A stretch of 64,000 nt of DNA from Chara braunii (GCA_003427395.1 BFEA01000739.1:381547-445546); one strand, 5' to 3'; positions 1 to 12,000 are shown, counted from the first letter of the stretch. Program-made: numbers and translations. Notes: generated by a model from the sequence alone, not told the origin.

Positions 1-353
1 CCCCCCCCCCCCCCACCCGAATCTAACAAGTCGTCGCGATGATCGTCGATGTCGTCTGACGTTGCCACACCGTCGATGCAGTCCCTGACGTCTCCTCTGC
101 CACTACTGTCGCGTCCCACCGATGTCGCCCACGCCTCTGCCCCCCACGGAACCCGGCCTGTCCGCCTGTCTTGGCGCGGAGAACGAAGTCGGCCGTGTTC
201 GGCCGTGTTCGGCCGTGTTCGGCCGCGGTCGGGCACTAAAATGGTCGCGCGCTGGAAAAGGCCGCGCGTGGTGATGGTGACGGCCGTCGGGCTGGCACTG
301 GCCGATGTCGAGGCGTTGTCCCGCCTGGTCGCGCGGCGCGCTGCCAACTGCGC
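1..353. other. GC-rich low-complexity start of window
   Basis: Opens with a 14-base C run, which is a low-confidence edge. Between about 188 and 230 a 10-base unit (GGCCGTGTTC) is repeated three to four times in tandem. Open frames exist on both strands but they run straight into the downstream trinucleotide and dinucleotide repeats and have no recognisable domain. I see no gene here. Confidence 0.6.
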
Positions 354-399
354 ACCAAGAAGAAGAAGAAGAAGAAGAAGAAGAAGAAGAAGAAGAAGA

Positions 400-401
<2 letters not shown>
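354..401. repeat. (GAA)n microsatellite
   Basis: About 15 tandem GAA/AAG units, directly joined to the following CT tract. It reads as poly-Glu, poly-Arg or poly-Phe in different frames, which explains the apparent ORFs here. Confidence 0.95.
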
Positions 402-434
<33 letters not shown>

Positions 435-481
435 AACGATCTCTCTCTCAACGATCTCTCTCTCTCTTTCTCTCTCTTAAC

Positions 482-551
<70 letters not shown>
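402..551. repeat. (CT)n microsatellite with interrupting units
   Basis: About 150 bases of CT dinucleotides interrupted three times by a TCAACGAT-like or TTAACGAT-like spacer (near 433, 449 and 478), then an uninterrupted run to 551. The regularly recurring interruption suggests that the tract grew by duplication of a longer CT+spacer unit. Confidence 0.95.
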
Positions 552-554
<3 letters not shown>

Positions 555-568
555 GTGCGAGCAGGCAG

Positions 569-655
569 TTCGGCAACCTAACGGCAACAGCAATAACTGT
601 TGCCGTTTGAGATAAATGGCAGCATTTATCTGAAACGGCAACAGTTTTGCCGTGG
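569..655. repeat. Cluster of short perfect hairpins
   Basis: Two adjacent perfect inverted repeats: stem AACGGCAACAG / CTGTTGCCGTT (580-590 with 597-607, loop 6) and stem AGATAAATG / CATTTATCT (610-618 with 623-631, loop 4). A third copy of the first arm (AAACGGCAACAG) follows at about 634-645. It could be a small foldback element end or a cruciform-prone site. Confidence 0.7.
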
Positions 656-745
656 CCTGGGCCTGGACCCACCGCCCTCCTCACACTGCCCAGTGCCCAC
701 ACGGTGCCCCTCACCCGCTGGCACCGAAACAGGGACAAAACGGCC

Positions 746-875
746 TACCGGACCCTTTTTTTTTTTTTTTTAGTTTTTTTTTTTTTTCAGCACCGCGCGG
801 AAGGTCTGACACCCAAAAAAAAAATATGGGCATGTAGGGTTTTTTTAGCCCTACACGCTCATATTTTTTTTTTTT
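746..875. repeat. Poly-T runs and A/T-flanked foldback
   Basis: Two T runs at about 747-787, then an inverted repeat at about 813-872. An A-rich left arm ending ATATGGGCATGTAGGG pairs with a right arm CCCTACACGCTCATAT plus a long T run, with a short T-rich loop and a few mismatches. The whole forms a roughly 25-bp stem. I see no coding evidence. Confidence 0.6.
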
Positions 876-2204
876 TTTTTGCACGTTAAAAGTGGGGAAA
901 AAAAATAATGTACGGAACTTTGCTGGTCGGCCCAGGCCAAACCGGGCCGATTCGGTCATCGGCCTAGGCCGCGGCCGGTTCGGACCCCCCGACCGCGGCC
1001 ACGCGTGCAACATAGATGATCACCATGTTATTCTCATGCATGTCGTTTCTTTTATAGCAAGCGTCGCACAACATCACCCAACATATCTCAAGGGGCACCC
1101 ACACTCATGTATTTCACAGAGTACCATATCAGAAGGTGACGCACAGCTCTCGTTAATTCACTGTGCAAGACATCACTGTATGCTAAGCTTGCTTATCAGA
1201 CAAACATATCTCACCCTTACTCGTCTGAGAACCAATGAAGAAAACGAAAAACACATACCTAGTCTCCGTCAAGCAGAAATCTAATGCGAAGGTAAGCAAT
1301 TTTCTTAAGCACTCTCGCCTTTTTTCCCATCAGTTAGTAAGGGTGAGTTTAATCAGTCCGCCCAGTCCATCAATCCAAAAGGGATTCAACTGATTTCGAC
1401 CAATCTAACTTGGACGGCCCATATTATTACTGGTTACTTGGAGAAAAAAACATAGTAAGAAAAATACCATAGCTTTTTCTCCAAACCGAATGTTTATAAC
1501 ATGCTCTCTTTTGATTCACTCGGTTCACTGAGGAGGTAGGCCGAACTACTCCAAGTGACAATTGCTTAGTACGGATTAAGATAGAAGATGAAAACAAAGT
1601 GGAATAAGCTGGTTTCTACAGAGGTTGCAGTGTCGGGGCAAATACCCTAACAATGGTCCTTGCCAGGGATTTTAAACATTCGACACTGTCTGATTTATTT
1701 TTGTTGAAATGAAGGACTTGATGAGACCGACGTTACTTGAAGTTCATTCAGACCAACTTATGATTGAGAGACTGAAACTTTTCTTAACTTTAGTTCAGAC
1801 GCTTGTAGCGTCTGAGAGTAATGGCGGTGGTTGGCGGTTTCTCGTAGGTCACAGAGGTGTGCGGACATGGGAATGCTAGAGCCAAACCTATTCTATCAAA
1901 ATAATGATGCGCGACTGCTAAGCCACGTGATTGAGGGCCTAGGTATGCTAGAAAGAGGGACGCGCTGGGTATGGGGCCACGACGCGGTGTCGGGCGGCTC
2001 AAGCCTATCACCGTCCTTTACTTGCTCTGAAAAAGCGAGCCTTAAAAACTAAAATTCAATTTCTGAGTCTGTTCGACCGGATTGAAGTTCGTGATTGGAG
2101 CCGAGAAGTGAGATTTATTATTTGAAGACGGACACTGAATGTCCGGACTGGCATACGGAAGGTGAGACAAATAACTAAACGAGGATTCTCATGAGATAAC
2201 TAAC
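876..2204. other. No gene recognised; 5' side of relic element
   Basis: Open frames up to about 130 codons (892-1,284) show no family features. The sequence lies upstream of a decayed Ty3 pol, so it probably contains the eroded LTR, gag and protease portion of that element, but I could not recognise any gag or protease motif or define an LTR boundary. Confidence 0.5.
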
Positions 2205-4740
2205 CCTTATATTTATGATAATCCAGTGAACGGACATGTAGTAAGAGATGAAACCTAGGTTGATAATGGAGTCAGAAAGTTTGTCTGGATCATGTTCAGG
2301 GTATAAAGTTGGTCCTAGAGAGACTTCAGAAGTATAACTTGATTGTCAGTGAACCAAATTCTCTTCTCTTTCAAGCAGAGGTAACCATCTTAGGCTTTAG
2401 ATGTTTCTTTAAGGGTAGGAGTCCCGATCCTAGAAAAATAGATAAAATCTTGAACTGGTCTCTGCCTCTCAAGCGAGTGACAGGCATTAGAAGCTTCTTG
2501 GATGTCTACAGATTCAGGAAGATTTTCATTCCTCTTTTTGCTACCCTTGCAGAGCCTCTAAGGGAAATGTTTAGATAAGGGGTTGACTTCTCTTAGACAG
2601 AGAAAAAACAGATTGCTACAGAAACTCTATAAGAAAAGTTGAAAGATTGAGGAGTGGTGTTGAGAGTGTTTTACTATGATAATGAAGAGGGAAGACCCTT
2701 CATCATCGAGGATGATGGGGGACCAGTAGCTCTTGGCGGTGTACTTATTCAAAGAGATGTGAATGGAAAAGAAAGACCTTTAAGGTTTGAAAGCAGAACT
2801 CTCAACTCCACAAGAACAGTTTACACCCAATTTAGGAAGGAGCTACTGACAATCATCCACGGCCTTGGGTGATTAAGACGTTACGTACTTAGGAGGAGAT
2901 TCATTCTTAGGATTGATGCATCTGTTGTGATTGATACTATTAAAAAATATTAAGAAGTAGATATGAAAGTAAGCAGATGGATTGTCTTCATCTGGACTTT
3001 TTATTTAAGTGGGAGAAGATTCCAATAGAGAAAAATCGAGCAGATGGTCTAGGTCGAATTCAGTGGAGAACAGAAGAAGATAAAGATATCGTTGTAACAA
3101 CTGAGGAGTCTGCGTACGTTGATAACTTCCTGAATGAAGAGGATGATGAAGATTATAAAGTTCCAAGTTTCTATAAGTGGAGAGTTTATGGCCTGAAGAA
3201 AAATACAGTTGGGGAGAAGTCCCTGATGCATATGGCCTGAAGAAAAATACAGTTGGGGAGAAGTCCCTGATGCATATATTTATGAGTTAGTTTTTGAAGA
3301 AGGAGAACAAAACGATTGGTATGTCAGAGTCAACACAACAGTTGTGGTTGTCCACGAAGTGGGAGAAACCTTAGGAACCAAAAGATGAAGAAGAGGCCGA
3401 AAAAAAAGAAGAAGATAATTTATTTATCTTTGATGAATATGATGAGAGTTATTAATAGATTGAGAAGAGAATGGAAAGAGAAAAGATTAAGAAATCTTAC
3501 TGCAGTAACTCAAGGAAAAAAATAAGACTAAAGAGAGGTCACATTTTCGTAGATGACAACGGAGGATCGTCTCCATTAAGGGTGGTCTGTGGGAAAAAAA
3601 CACAAACTATAAATAATCGTTGCTTTACACGAGGAGGTTGTTGGTGAACATAGAGCTGCTGAAGCAATCTACTCTAAGACGGTGAAACCTTATTTTTTGT
3701 CTGGTATGAAATACATGGTTTTCAAGTTTTGTAAATCATATGTATTGTGTCAGAAGAGGTCCACAACAATAATGATTGAGTCTTTGTTTCCCACTATCCT
3801 GATAGAACCCGACAGCCGAGTTCACTTGGATTTCATCACCATGTCTCTAGGCAAGGGTGGGATGGGATACATACTGAACATGAGAGATAATTTATTTGGA
3901 TATGTTGAGGCAAAAACTCTGAAAAAGAAAACACTCGAGCAAGTGGCTGACTGGATAGAGGAAATCTATCTCACATATTTTTTCATTAGAGAGTTTGTTT
4001 CAAACAAAGAATCTGAATTCATAAATGAGATTGTAAGAAGAACCACTCTCAGACAGGGTGTCTGAATTCGATATGTGACGACTTACCATCATCAAGCAAA
4101 TGGTCCAGTCGAGAGAGGTCATAAAACTCTATAAGATTCATTGGCAAAATGGTGTGAAGGGAAACTCAGTAGCTGACAAAAAGTATTAAGAGTTGCAGTT
4201 TATGATGAGAACATCATCGTCAAGAAAACCACTGACTATGCTTCGTTCACTCTGTGGTATCGTCAGTATGCTATCTTGCCCATTGAAAGCATAGTCAAGA
4301 CATGGTCCGAGCCAAGAGAGTGAAAGAGAGTATTCTCTTTCAGAGCTTCTTCAGATCAGAGCGCGACAAATATCAGAAGTTTATCAGAAAGTAATGTATG
4401 TTGCAAAAAGAATGTCAATCAGAGATTATCAGATCAAGAGAGGTCGAACAAGAAGAGGTACAAACGAAAAGAGAAATTAAAATTTGGTGACATTGTCCTT
4501 CTTTTTTACAATTCTTTCGAGACTAAGTGGACCAAATGGTTGGAGTCCAAATGACTCGGTCCCTACAGAATTACAGGTGAAGCAGAAGACACGGTTTATA
4601 AGATATCCGAGATTGATGATTCAAGAGTTCATGATATGGTATCAGGGTCAAGACTTCGTAACTTTATCTTTAGAGACCCAGATCTAATTTTTACAATCGT
4701 CACAAAAAGAGAAAAGAAAAGTCAGTCATCCAGTAAAAGA
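2205..4740 (+). pseudogene. Relic Ty3/gypsy pol (RT end, RNase H, integrase)
   Basis: Decayed LTR-retrotransposon polyprotein in successive frames. Around 2,205-2,580 is the end of RT and the connection (a DNPVNG remnant following the active site, then AEVTILGFRC and EPLREMFR). At 2,654-2,872 is RNase H with DDGGPVALGGVLIQR. At 3,620-4,180 are the integrase zinc-finger remnant and core: first Asp in HLDFITM, the second Asp position changed (VSNKESEF where VSDNGSEF is expected), Glu kept in NGPVERGH. From 4,470 to 4,740 the integrase C-terminus is legible (FGDIVLLFYN, then GPYRITGEAEDTVYKI). Many stops and frameshifts mean no intact protein. It is the same lineage as the 16-25 kb element. Gag and protease are missing or eroded. 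No matching LTR pair was found. Confidence 0.88.
3187..3274. repeat. 44-bp tandem duplication inside relic pol
   Basis: A 44-base unit beginning TATGGCCTGAAG occurs twice back to back (3,187 and 3,231) with essentially no divergence. The rest of the pol is heavily decayed, so the duplication is recent relative to element death. Confidence 0.9.
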
Positions 4741-6426
4741 ACAATTCGAGAAAACTGAAAAAAGTACAGTGAGACAGTAAGACACTGCGAAGACTAAAGT
4801 TTGGGCAAACTCTGATTACTTTTGCATTGTTAATTCGGTATGTCAATTTTCAACATGTCAATCTTGACACGAGAAACTGAGGAAAAAATCTTCAGATGAT
4901 TTATATTTGTTTCTGCGTGTTAATTAATTTTCTTCTTTCTGCAAGTGATAGTGCTAATGAGATTAAAGTATCATTAATGCAGCGCCACAATCAATTCACG
5001 GGTATAAATCCCTAAGTGGGAAAAACAACTGTGAGGCGCAGTTGCAATGAGAGAGCGATGAGATATCGTCTTTCTAAGTATTGATGTAGTGTCGAGTTCA
5101 GTGGACTCGTGGTTGTGGCACATCAAAGTGTACTCAGTATTAGTTTTTTGTAATTAAAAAAAAGTTTGATGAGCATAAAGAGGTTCAACTCTACTTGACA
5201 TGAAAGTTGTCGGTAAAGGGACTTAGTGTCTTTTAACTGAGTTGCCTGTCTAAGAAAATTATCGAGAAGATAGGCATAAACAAGTTGAGCTTTGCTCGAT
5301 CAGAGAGTTGTCAGCAGAGGGACTTCGTGTTTTTTGACTGAGTTGCCTATCTTCTGTCCAAGATAAGAGAAGAGACATCTCTGAAACCAATATCTTTGTA
5401 CTTCCTTGAGGCTTACAGTAGGTCTCTTAGGAGTTTTCTCAAATGAGGGAAGGGACCGCTTTGAGATCAGCGCTTTGTATTCCTTGAGGCTGAAGGGAGA
5501 TTTCTAAGAAGTACATTGTCGGTTGTTGTTTGTTGTTGTTCAGTGTCTCTTGAAATTAAAGGGACGTCTCTTGAAAAATGTATGTTTGGTTATCTGGGGT
5601 ATGAAAAGTTTGCTTGTGGGATTTGACATGTTTGTTTGACTGCCTGTGCATGGGGTTTTCTTCCTTAACCTAAGATTCGTTGATTATTGGAGTTGGCCAG
5701 AGTCTTACCGCGGTAGGTTGCAATTTGGTAGGGTCAGCGGGTCCTTGACGCGAGTGTCGAATTTTGTAGTTAACTGAGGTTAAGCTTCGGGTGTCTGGTC
5801 TGTCAGGTCAAAAGGGGTCAGTTATAACCGTACCGCACCCAAAGGATGCAATCCAGTGAGGTTCACCAGCCTGAAGTTGTAGTTAGACCGGGTCATACGT
5901 TCAAAAATATGGGTGGGGCAGCCAACGCCCTAGTCCAGTTATCATTCACAGGCAATTAGTCAAACTGACCAAGCAGTATCTTGACAGAGCTACCATAGAC
6001 TGTAGACGCAAGAAAGAGAGAGAAAGGGAATGGAAAGAAGGAAGGAAAGGTCATACAGGATAAGCAAAAACCCATACCTAGTCCTTCTTAGAAAAAGGTT
6101 AACTTCACAAATACCGAATATCCGAGTTCGAATCGCGTCCAGAAAACATTACCCCCATAACTCTAAAAAAGTTCATCCGCAATAGCACTTCAAGACTCAT
6201 TTTCCAGACTACCCTATAATAGTACCTACTGTGTCGAGACCAAGGTCTAATTCGTACCTCCTACCGGGGCAACATCCCCTACCCCGCAACCCACCCCTTC
6301 ATTCAGTAAACGAGAGTAACCAAACCTACACGAACACAAGGCCTATGATCCAATGACTATCGCCAGAGCGAAACCCTTACCTCACTGCTCAACCGTCTAC
6401 TTAGTAAAAAATATTTAACTGCAGGT
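4741..6426. other. Non-coding 3' side of relic element with short duplications
   Basis: No gene recognised. Two imperfect copies of a segment of about 100 bp (GTTGTCGGTAAAGGGACTTA... at about 5,207 and GTTGTCAGCAGAGGGACTTC... at about 5,307) are followed by two copies of a TTCCTTGAGGCT segment (about 5,402 and 5,478). This is typical of LTR or 3'-UTR-like DNA after pol. A GAGTTCGAATCGC motif near 6,125 resembles a tRNA B box but has no matching A box. Confidence 0.5.
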
Positions 6427-7606
6427 TCAAATCTTATCAATTACTAACATCATTTCCCGCAAAAACCTTTTGAAATTCGAGGCAACGAGAACCCTCCTGC
6501 TCTGCTTCCCACCCCTCCACTTAGTCAGGACAGATAACCACGCGTTCGACAACCCTCCAAATTTTTTCGAGAAATGAAACAAAGCACTATCAAATAACTC
6601 GTCAGGGTAATCCCTCATCCATAGCTCGCTTTTCAAAACGAGAAGGAAGGGCAACTCTGTCCCTTTCACAGATGTATATGTTTTTGCCCGATGAAGGAAG
6701 GACCCAATAACCGCCATTTTCTGCTGACGGCTGGAATACGACACGTAGTCATGAATGCATTGAAAAATCATCTTCCCAGTCAACCCAACTTCATGATTAT
6801 TCAGAACTGGTAAACATATCACTCCCAATCTCCCTTCAACCATTATTAATTCACACCCCAGATAATCTCATCCAGCCCCATAACTCGTTCTCTCAAGTAA
6901 CAAGTTCTTATCATAACAGTGCTTGAAATCCTCAATCATATCCAAAGCCTTGATCCTCGAACATGGGACACCTTTCCTACAGCGAATAAAAATCGAAACA
7001 TCATCAACCAGTCTGAAACCCGACAACAACTTACGATCGCACACCAAGGAGAAAAAATACAAGAACTCATTATATGCACATAAGAGACAAGCCAAGGCTG
7101 GGCTAGTAGACTTACCCATGGGGATTCCCATGGTTTGCCGCAAGATCCTGCCGGTAACAGATATGTACATAAACTACAATTCAAATTTAACAAATTTAAA
7201 AATATCATTGAAACCCAACTTCCGCCATTCCTGGTCAATCTTACCTCTTACTAACTTTGCACCTTTACCCCACTTCTTGATTGCAACAACATCCACACCG
7301 TTCATTCCCAGTAATCAATAACCCATTCGAGGGGCCTCAAAATAGATACATGTGGTAGATTAGAAAACATTTCTTTGATGTCGAACAAGCACCCACAAAA
7401 AAATCATCATCAGGCAGACCCTGATTGACGTTCTTGATGGCCTTCAACAGACCATCAACACACCTCAAATTCAAATTAGAGTCCTCCGACAAATTCCATA
7501 GCATAGTGTTGACCGCTTTGGAAATGACTTTTTCTTCTGTCATCATACACTCTGGATACGAGGGACAAAGATGCCTCCAACGCTCCACATCTTTATGCTT
7601 TGGCAT
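6427..7606 (-). pseudogene. Relic non-LTR / Penelope-like reverse transcriptase
   Basis: Read on the minus strand. A segment from 7,606 ends in GLPDDDFFVG and is followed, in a shifted frame, by the RT motif A FDIKEMFSNLPH (catalytic Asp codon at 7,380-7,382). Next come motif B GIPMGKSTSPALA (about 7,100-7,150), motif C RLVDDVSIF (about 6,990-7,015), and a thumb-like stretch (HDYVSYSSRQQKMAVIGSFL, then YPDELFDSALFHF) to 6,427. The two Asp of motif C are kept, but at least two frameshifts and a stop separate the blocks. The DIKEM, GIPMG and VDD spacing and the thumb with SS..K fit Penelope-like or related non-LTR RTs rather than Ty3. I could not recognise an endonuclease in the flanks. It may be a different clade from the RT at 41-47 kb. 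Confidence 0.72.
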
Positions 7607-8464
7607 ACATTAAGCCTTACCTAACTCCCCTGTTTTTTTCCAAGCTCCTACACAGAACCTCATTCTTGTCCTCACTTCGAAACGCTCTAGGCCAAAAATT
7701 GGTGGGTAAGCCGGTCCCCAACCACAGTGATCAAATCCAACTACAGGACATTTGGACTGACGAAAAATCTACTGTCATTGGGTAACCAGACCCGCTATGG
7801 TCTGGATGTCCTCGCGTGAGGTGCGCCAAAGGGTCACGATACTCGAGTAGTGGCTACAGTCATCCTGACGTGGAGGCAGGTTAAAGGGGTTGTCAGGACA
7901 AATAGTTTGGTTAGTCGTGGTCTGAAGTGGGGTGAATGAGGGATGTCAGACTGACGGTAGGTCTGTCACCCCTGGCCAATGGCGGGCCGAAACCAAAGCA
8001 ATCGATGACTTCTGGTTGTGGAGAACTGTTTGCACTATTTATTTATTTCTTTTATTATTTATTTATTTTATTATTTATTTATTTTATTTATTTTATTATT
8101 TTATTATTTTATTAGTTTATTATGGGTTTAAAATTTTATTTATCATAATTAACTACTGCTCGACTACTGCTTGTAAGGGAGTTTGTTTGTTGGGATCATG
8201 CTTGGTGGCTTGGGGAACTTGTTGTTTTGCAGGCTCATGCCGGTTCGTCTGAAGTTCTCAGACCAGAGAAAAACAAAGGTGTTTAGTATCCCCTTTATCT
8301 GTCTACGAAGTTGAGGACACGCCTCACTCAGATCAATGAAAGAGAATGGGGTCTGGTATCCCCCCAGTTGCTTGGGAAGTTGAGAAGACATCTCACTCAG
8401 GCCAGAGAACAGGAAAAAGGGTCTGGTATGCCATACCCCTGATACTGCTGAGTCTGTGCTGACA
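7607..8464. other. Non-coding DNA with AT-rich tract
   Basis: Nothing coding is supported. From about 8,036 to 8,150 there is a TTTA/TTAT-rich low-complexity tract. Around 8,265-8,430 two related segments recur (TCAGACCAGAGAAAAACAAAGG and TCAGGCCAGAGAACAGGAAAAAGG, each followed by GTATCCCC-like or GTATGCCA-like sequence), an old duplication of about 150 bp. Confidence 0.5.
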
Positions 8465-8519
8465 GTGATTGTCCACACTTTTTTTTTTTTTTTTTTTTTT
8501 TTTTGTGATTGTCCACACT
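8465..8519 (-). mobile_element. Poly-A-only retroposition scar with 15-bp target duplication
   Basis: A perfect 15-bp direct repeat (GTGATTGTCCACACT) at 8,465-8,479 and 8,505-8,519 flanks a pure run of 25 T (8,480-8,504). This is what a severely 5'-truncated, target-primed insertion leaves on the minus strand: a target-site duplication around a poly(A) tail with no body. The alternative is slippage and duplication at a homopolymer. Confidence 0.65.
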
Positions 8520-9598
8520 GCTAACACCAGATTGATAATATCTATGAAATCACGATCTGGAATGAGAGATGATGTAACTTCTTCATTGTAGAAGTTCAGG
8601 GACAATTCATACTTCAAAACAACAAAAAGTTAAAGTCAATTGCAAATGAGAAAATCGAGAAATGATCCTTCTTTAAATTATTTTATGGCCGACAACGCGG
8701 TCTGGTTCACGAGGAGCCTATATCCCCAGCCTCAAGGTATTCAAACACTTAAGCCAGAGACGCTAGGAAGTATGGAATGGACTGAGAAATTAAGAAAAAA
8801 AAGGCTCAAAAATTCAGGGAGAAGACCTCGCGCGTACACAAAATGTAAAGGATACTTATGAACTCTATGGAGAGTAGAGCGAGGAGAAAACAAATACAGC
8901 AGACAAGGCAGCTGTTAAGTTTGGGCAAAGAAGAAGCCACACACAGGATAGAGGGCGATGAGGCAGTCACTAATACCTTACTCATTACTGGGGTGGTAGG
9001 CGCTCTAGGGGAGTATGGAGGGGAAAAAGTGTCGGGAGCGCCGTAGTGCGCCTCATATTTCTTTTGATAATACTTCATCGTCGTTGCGGATGGAGTTCTT
9101 TCGTACCACCCAGGGAAAGAGTGGCGTGGGTAGGCCCTTGAGTATGTCTCATACCCTAACCTTTCTTCTTCTTCCTCCTTCGAACTAAAATGCCTTCCGG
9201 CACGAGGAGTGGGCTCCTCCGGAGCCTTCTCTCCTCTTTCACCTCTCCCTCCCCCTTATCCCGGACGTGCCTCAAGCATGGCACAAAATGAAGTTATGAC
9301 TGAGAAGAAGGTAAAAAAAAAAAAATGTGAGGAGCGCTGAAGATAAAGACTAAAACAGTACCATTAGAATAAGAGAGTCACGCTACTAAGGGAGAATGAG
9401 GGGAGTGGCTGCGCAGATCACGCAGAACTGTTGCACAGTAGACAAGAGAAGAGCACGATGCAAAAGAGAAAGTGCTAACACAAGTTCGTTATGAGAGCTT
9501 CACCACAAACTGTTGTGAAATGAGTGAGTGCAATACCGATTCTTGTTATCTTATACTAATTCTCTACTTCGTTTTGACCCACCGGGGACGCTGGACAG
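8520..9598. other. No gene recognised
   Basis: Short open frames (for example 8,640-8,861 and 8,858-9,046) carry no recognisable domain. The segment is purine-rich on the plus strand with an A run near 9,310. It directly precedes the 5' end of the giant LTR element. Confidence 0.45.
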
Positions 9599-10149
9599 TG
9601 TCGGGACCGGTGCGTCCCGAAACAAGTCCTAACCCTTGAGAGATAATACACGGCAGAATTGCGCACAACAGTGAAAACTGGGGGCAAGGGAGATAAAAAG
9701 GATGGAGGGCTAAGGCATAAGTGTCAACGCCTAGGGGCCTAGAGAATGTCCTCGGCCGCCAGAATAACCGGACCAAGAAGAAATTAGTAGAATACCAAGC
9801 AGCGAAGGACCGCAAGAGAATAGTTAAGGCGGCCTTCCTCCCCAAAGAAGAAGGATCGCCGGGAAAAATCATGCCCTGGGCTGCGCGCCGCAAGAAGAAA
9901 GGAGTCAACGAGGTTAAGAAAATAGTGTTGGGGCACCGGCACATGAGAACGTAGCACGGGGCCAAGGGGGCTACTAGAGTGCGACATAAGAAGGGTCAAA
10001 GGACCGATGCCAGAAAAACTGGCGCGTGTGGAACATAAAAAGAGAATAGAAATGGGGCAGCCATGGGGCAGAAAACGCCAAGAGAGACCGAGACACCGCA
10101 AGGAAAAGTGTCGGGGACCATATGGGACTAAGTAAAAATAATGACATTT

Positions 10150-12000
10150 TGGGGCCAAGAACCGGTGGGATCACCAGTGGGACAAGTGTCAGCAAGACCA
10201 CTGGCGGGACAAGTGGCGGGGACTTGTGATGTCCTAGGGAAAGTTGTGGAGGACGATGAGAAAGATATGACCGAAGCAAGATGCATCGTCAAGATTAAGA
10301 TCTAGACGGCAAAGAATATTAGCACCACTTATGCAAGCACTAATGGAAGCAAACCGGAGGGCCAAAACAAAAAAGAAAGCAAAAAAAAAAAAAAGGGAAG
10401 AGATATGGCAACAATCCGAAATATCTCGGATTAGCCACCTAGAAGAAAATGACACCTAGAGAGGATAAATGTAAAAAATAGGCTCCCGGGAGAAAAGCGG
10501 AGTAAAAGGGGTCACAGTTTGGAAGAAAGAGAGGCAAGAGGCGGCTCCCATGAGCATCGGGAAGCCTCAATTGCAATCCAGAAATAACGGACTGCACCTT
10601 GGGCATAGGAAGGGTTAAAACTAAGAGGAAGGGCCTAGAAAAAACCTCAACAGGAAGTTGATACTTAGCACGCTAAAAACAGGGAAAAAAAAGAAAAAAG
10701 AAAAAAAAAAGTGGGAGAATAAGACAAAAGCAGTGAGAGGGAGTGAGTGAGTTGGCCGTTAGTAGGGACTGGCACAAGTAGGGACTGGCAGATCCCTACT
10801 GTTCGGAAATGGAGTAGGGGGGAAAAAAAATGGTAAAAAACGGTCAGTTAGGGAAATACATCCGTGACCTGATACATTATGGGATATGGCGGTTGCAAAG
10901 TATCTTGATTCTCGCATAATTTTGCGAAGAAAATTAAAAAAAATCAAGGCCTCATGCAACCGAGATACAACGGATTGCATGGGGGTAGGAAAACACATTA
11001 TTGAGGTGCATCCGAAGTCAGTATTGAGTCTGGATGCACTTGGAAATTGACCGTTTCTTTTTGTTTAAGTTTGGAGCAAGTTGTGGGGCCATGAGGCTAG
11101 GGAAAAGACCATTATGGCAGTCCGAGAAATAACGGACCGCATGAGGTTGCCTAACCCAAAAAGAAAAAGGGCCTCGGCTCACCCAAGACACCAGAAAATA
11201 GTGTTTCCGGCTTGGGCAAATAAAGACGGTAAATGGAGGGCCGCGAGATAGGGGATCTCGTGGCCTAGAATATTTGCGGCACTTGAGGCCCACAAGAAGA
11301 AGAAACTGGGGTTGTCGGGGACGAGGAAGTCCCAAATAAAAATGGGATGTCACCGGGAATGATCTAGAAAACCAGATAAGCCCAAATAAAAATAGTTGAA
11401 AATTGGGACATGCGCCGGCGGGACCACCGCAAGACTAGAAAATGGAATTGGCATGTGAGAGTGGTGGGGACTTGAGTGGTCCCAAGGGAACCATGAGCTA
11501 GCAAAGGGGAGAAATGTGCAAGTAAGCAACGTCGTCAAGATCAAGATCTTGACGGTGGAAAAATTAGCCATTGTGATTGCAAAACTGAAAGAGTTTAGGG
11601 AGAGACTGCTAGGAGGCAAAAATGAGAAAAAAATGGTGAAGGAGGGACTGCCCAGCAGTCTGAGATATCTTGGACTAACAAGGAACAAGAAAATAGAGCC
11701 TCAATGGGCTTTTTGCATAAAATAAGTTGCCTAAGGAAAATCAGAGCAAAAGGGGGCTTAAATTGATAAAACAGAGGTAAAGGGGAACCACCATAAGCAT
11801 GGGGGGCCCTTATTGCAATTCGGGTTGCAACGGTCAATTACTGGGCATGAATTTGGCCATGAATGAGGATCTAAGGCCTAGAAAGAGGGTGCACAACTGC
11901 TTGACAGTTGTCACGGCAGAAATAAGAGAGAAAGAGAAAAAAAATTGAGAAAAGGGAAGGAGAGTGAGACAAAAAGGGAGAAAAGGTGGAGGAGAATGTG
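10150..12000. repeat. Two ancient ~1.24-kb repeats inside the LTR
   Basis: The order 'gtgggac...gcggggacttg...cgtcaagat-aagatct...atta gcca' followed by a segment with 'gagatat, tcgga, cctcaa, tgcaat' recurs at about 10,160-10,620 and 11,400-11,850, an offset of roughly 1,240 bp. The most conserved point is a short palindrome (CGTCAAGATC / GATCTTGACG arms with a 2-base loop) near 11,528-11,550, and in weaker form near 10,287. It reappears in the 3' LTR at about 31,022 and 32,269. Confidence 0.55.

Noticed and set aside
236-610. Long frames with poly-Arg, poly-Glu and Leu-Ser runs on both strands
   Set aside because: They are translations of GAA and CT microsatellites with no other protein-like sequence.
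1250-6080. AAACACATACCTAGTC and AAACCCATACCTAGTC as possible LTR edges of the first relic
   Set aside because: Similarity is limited to about 16 bases and does not extend, so no LTR pair is supported.
6110-6145. B-box-like GAGTTCGAATC suggesting a tRNA
   Set aside because: No A box, acceptor stem or anticodon arm could be placed around it.
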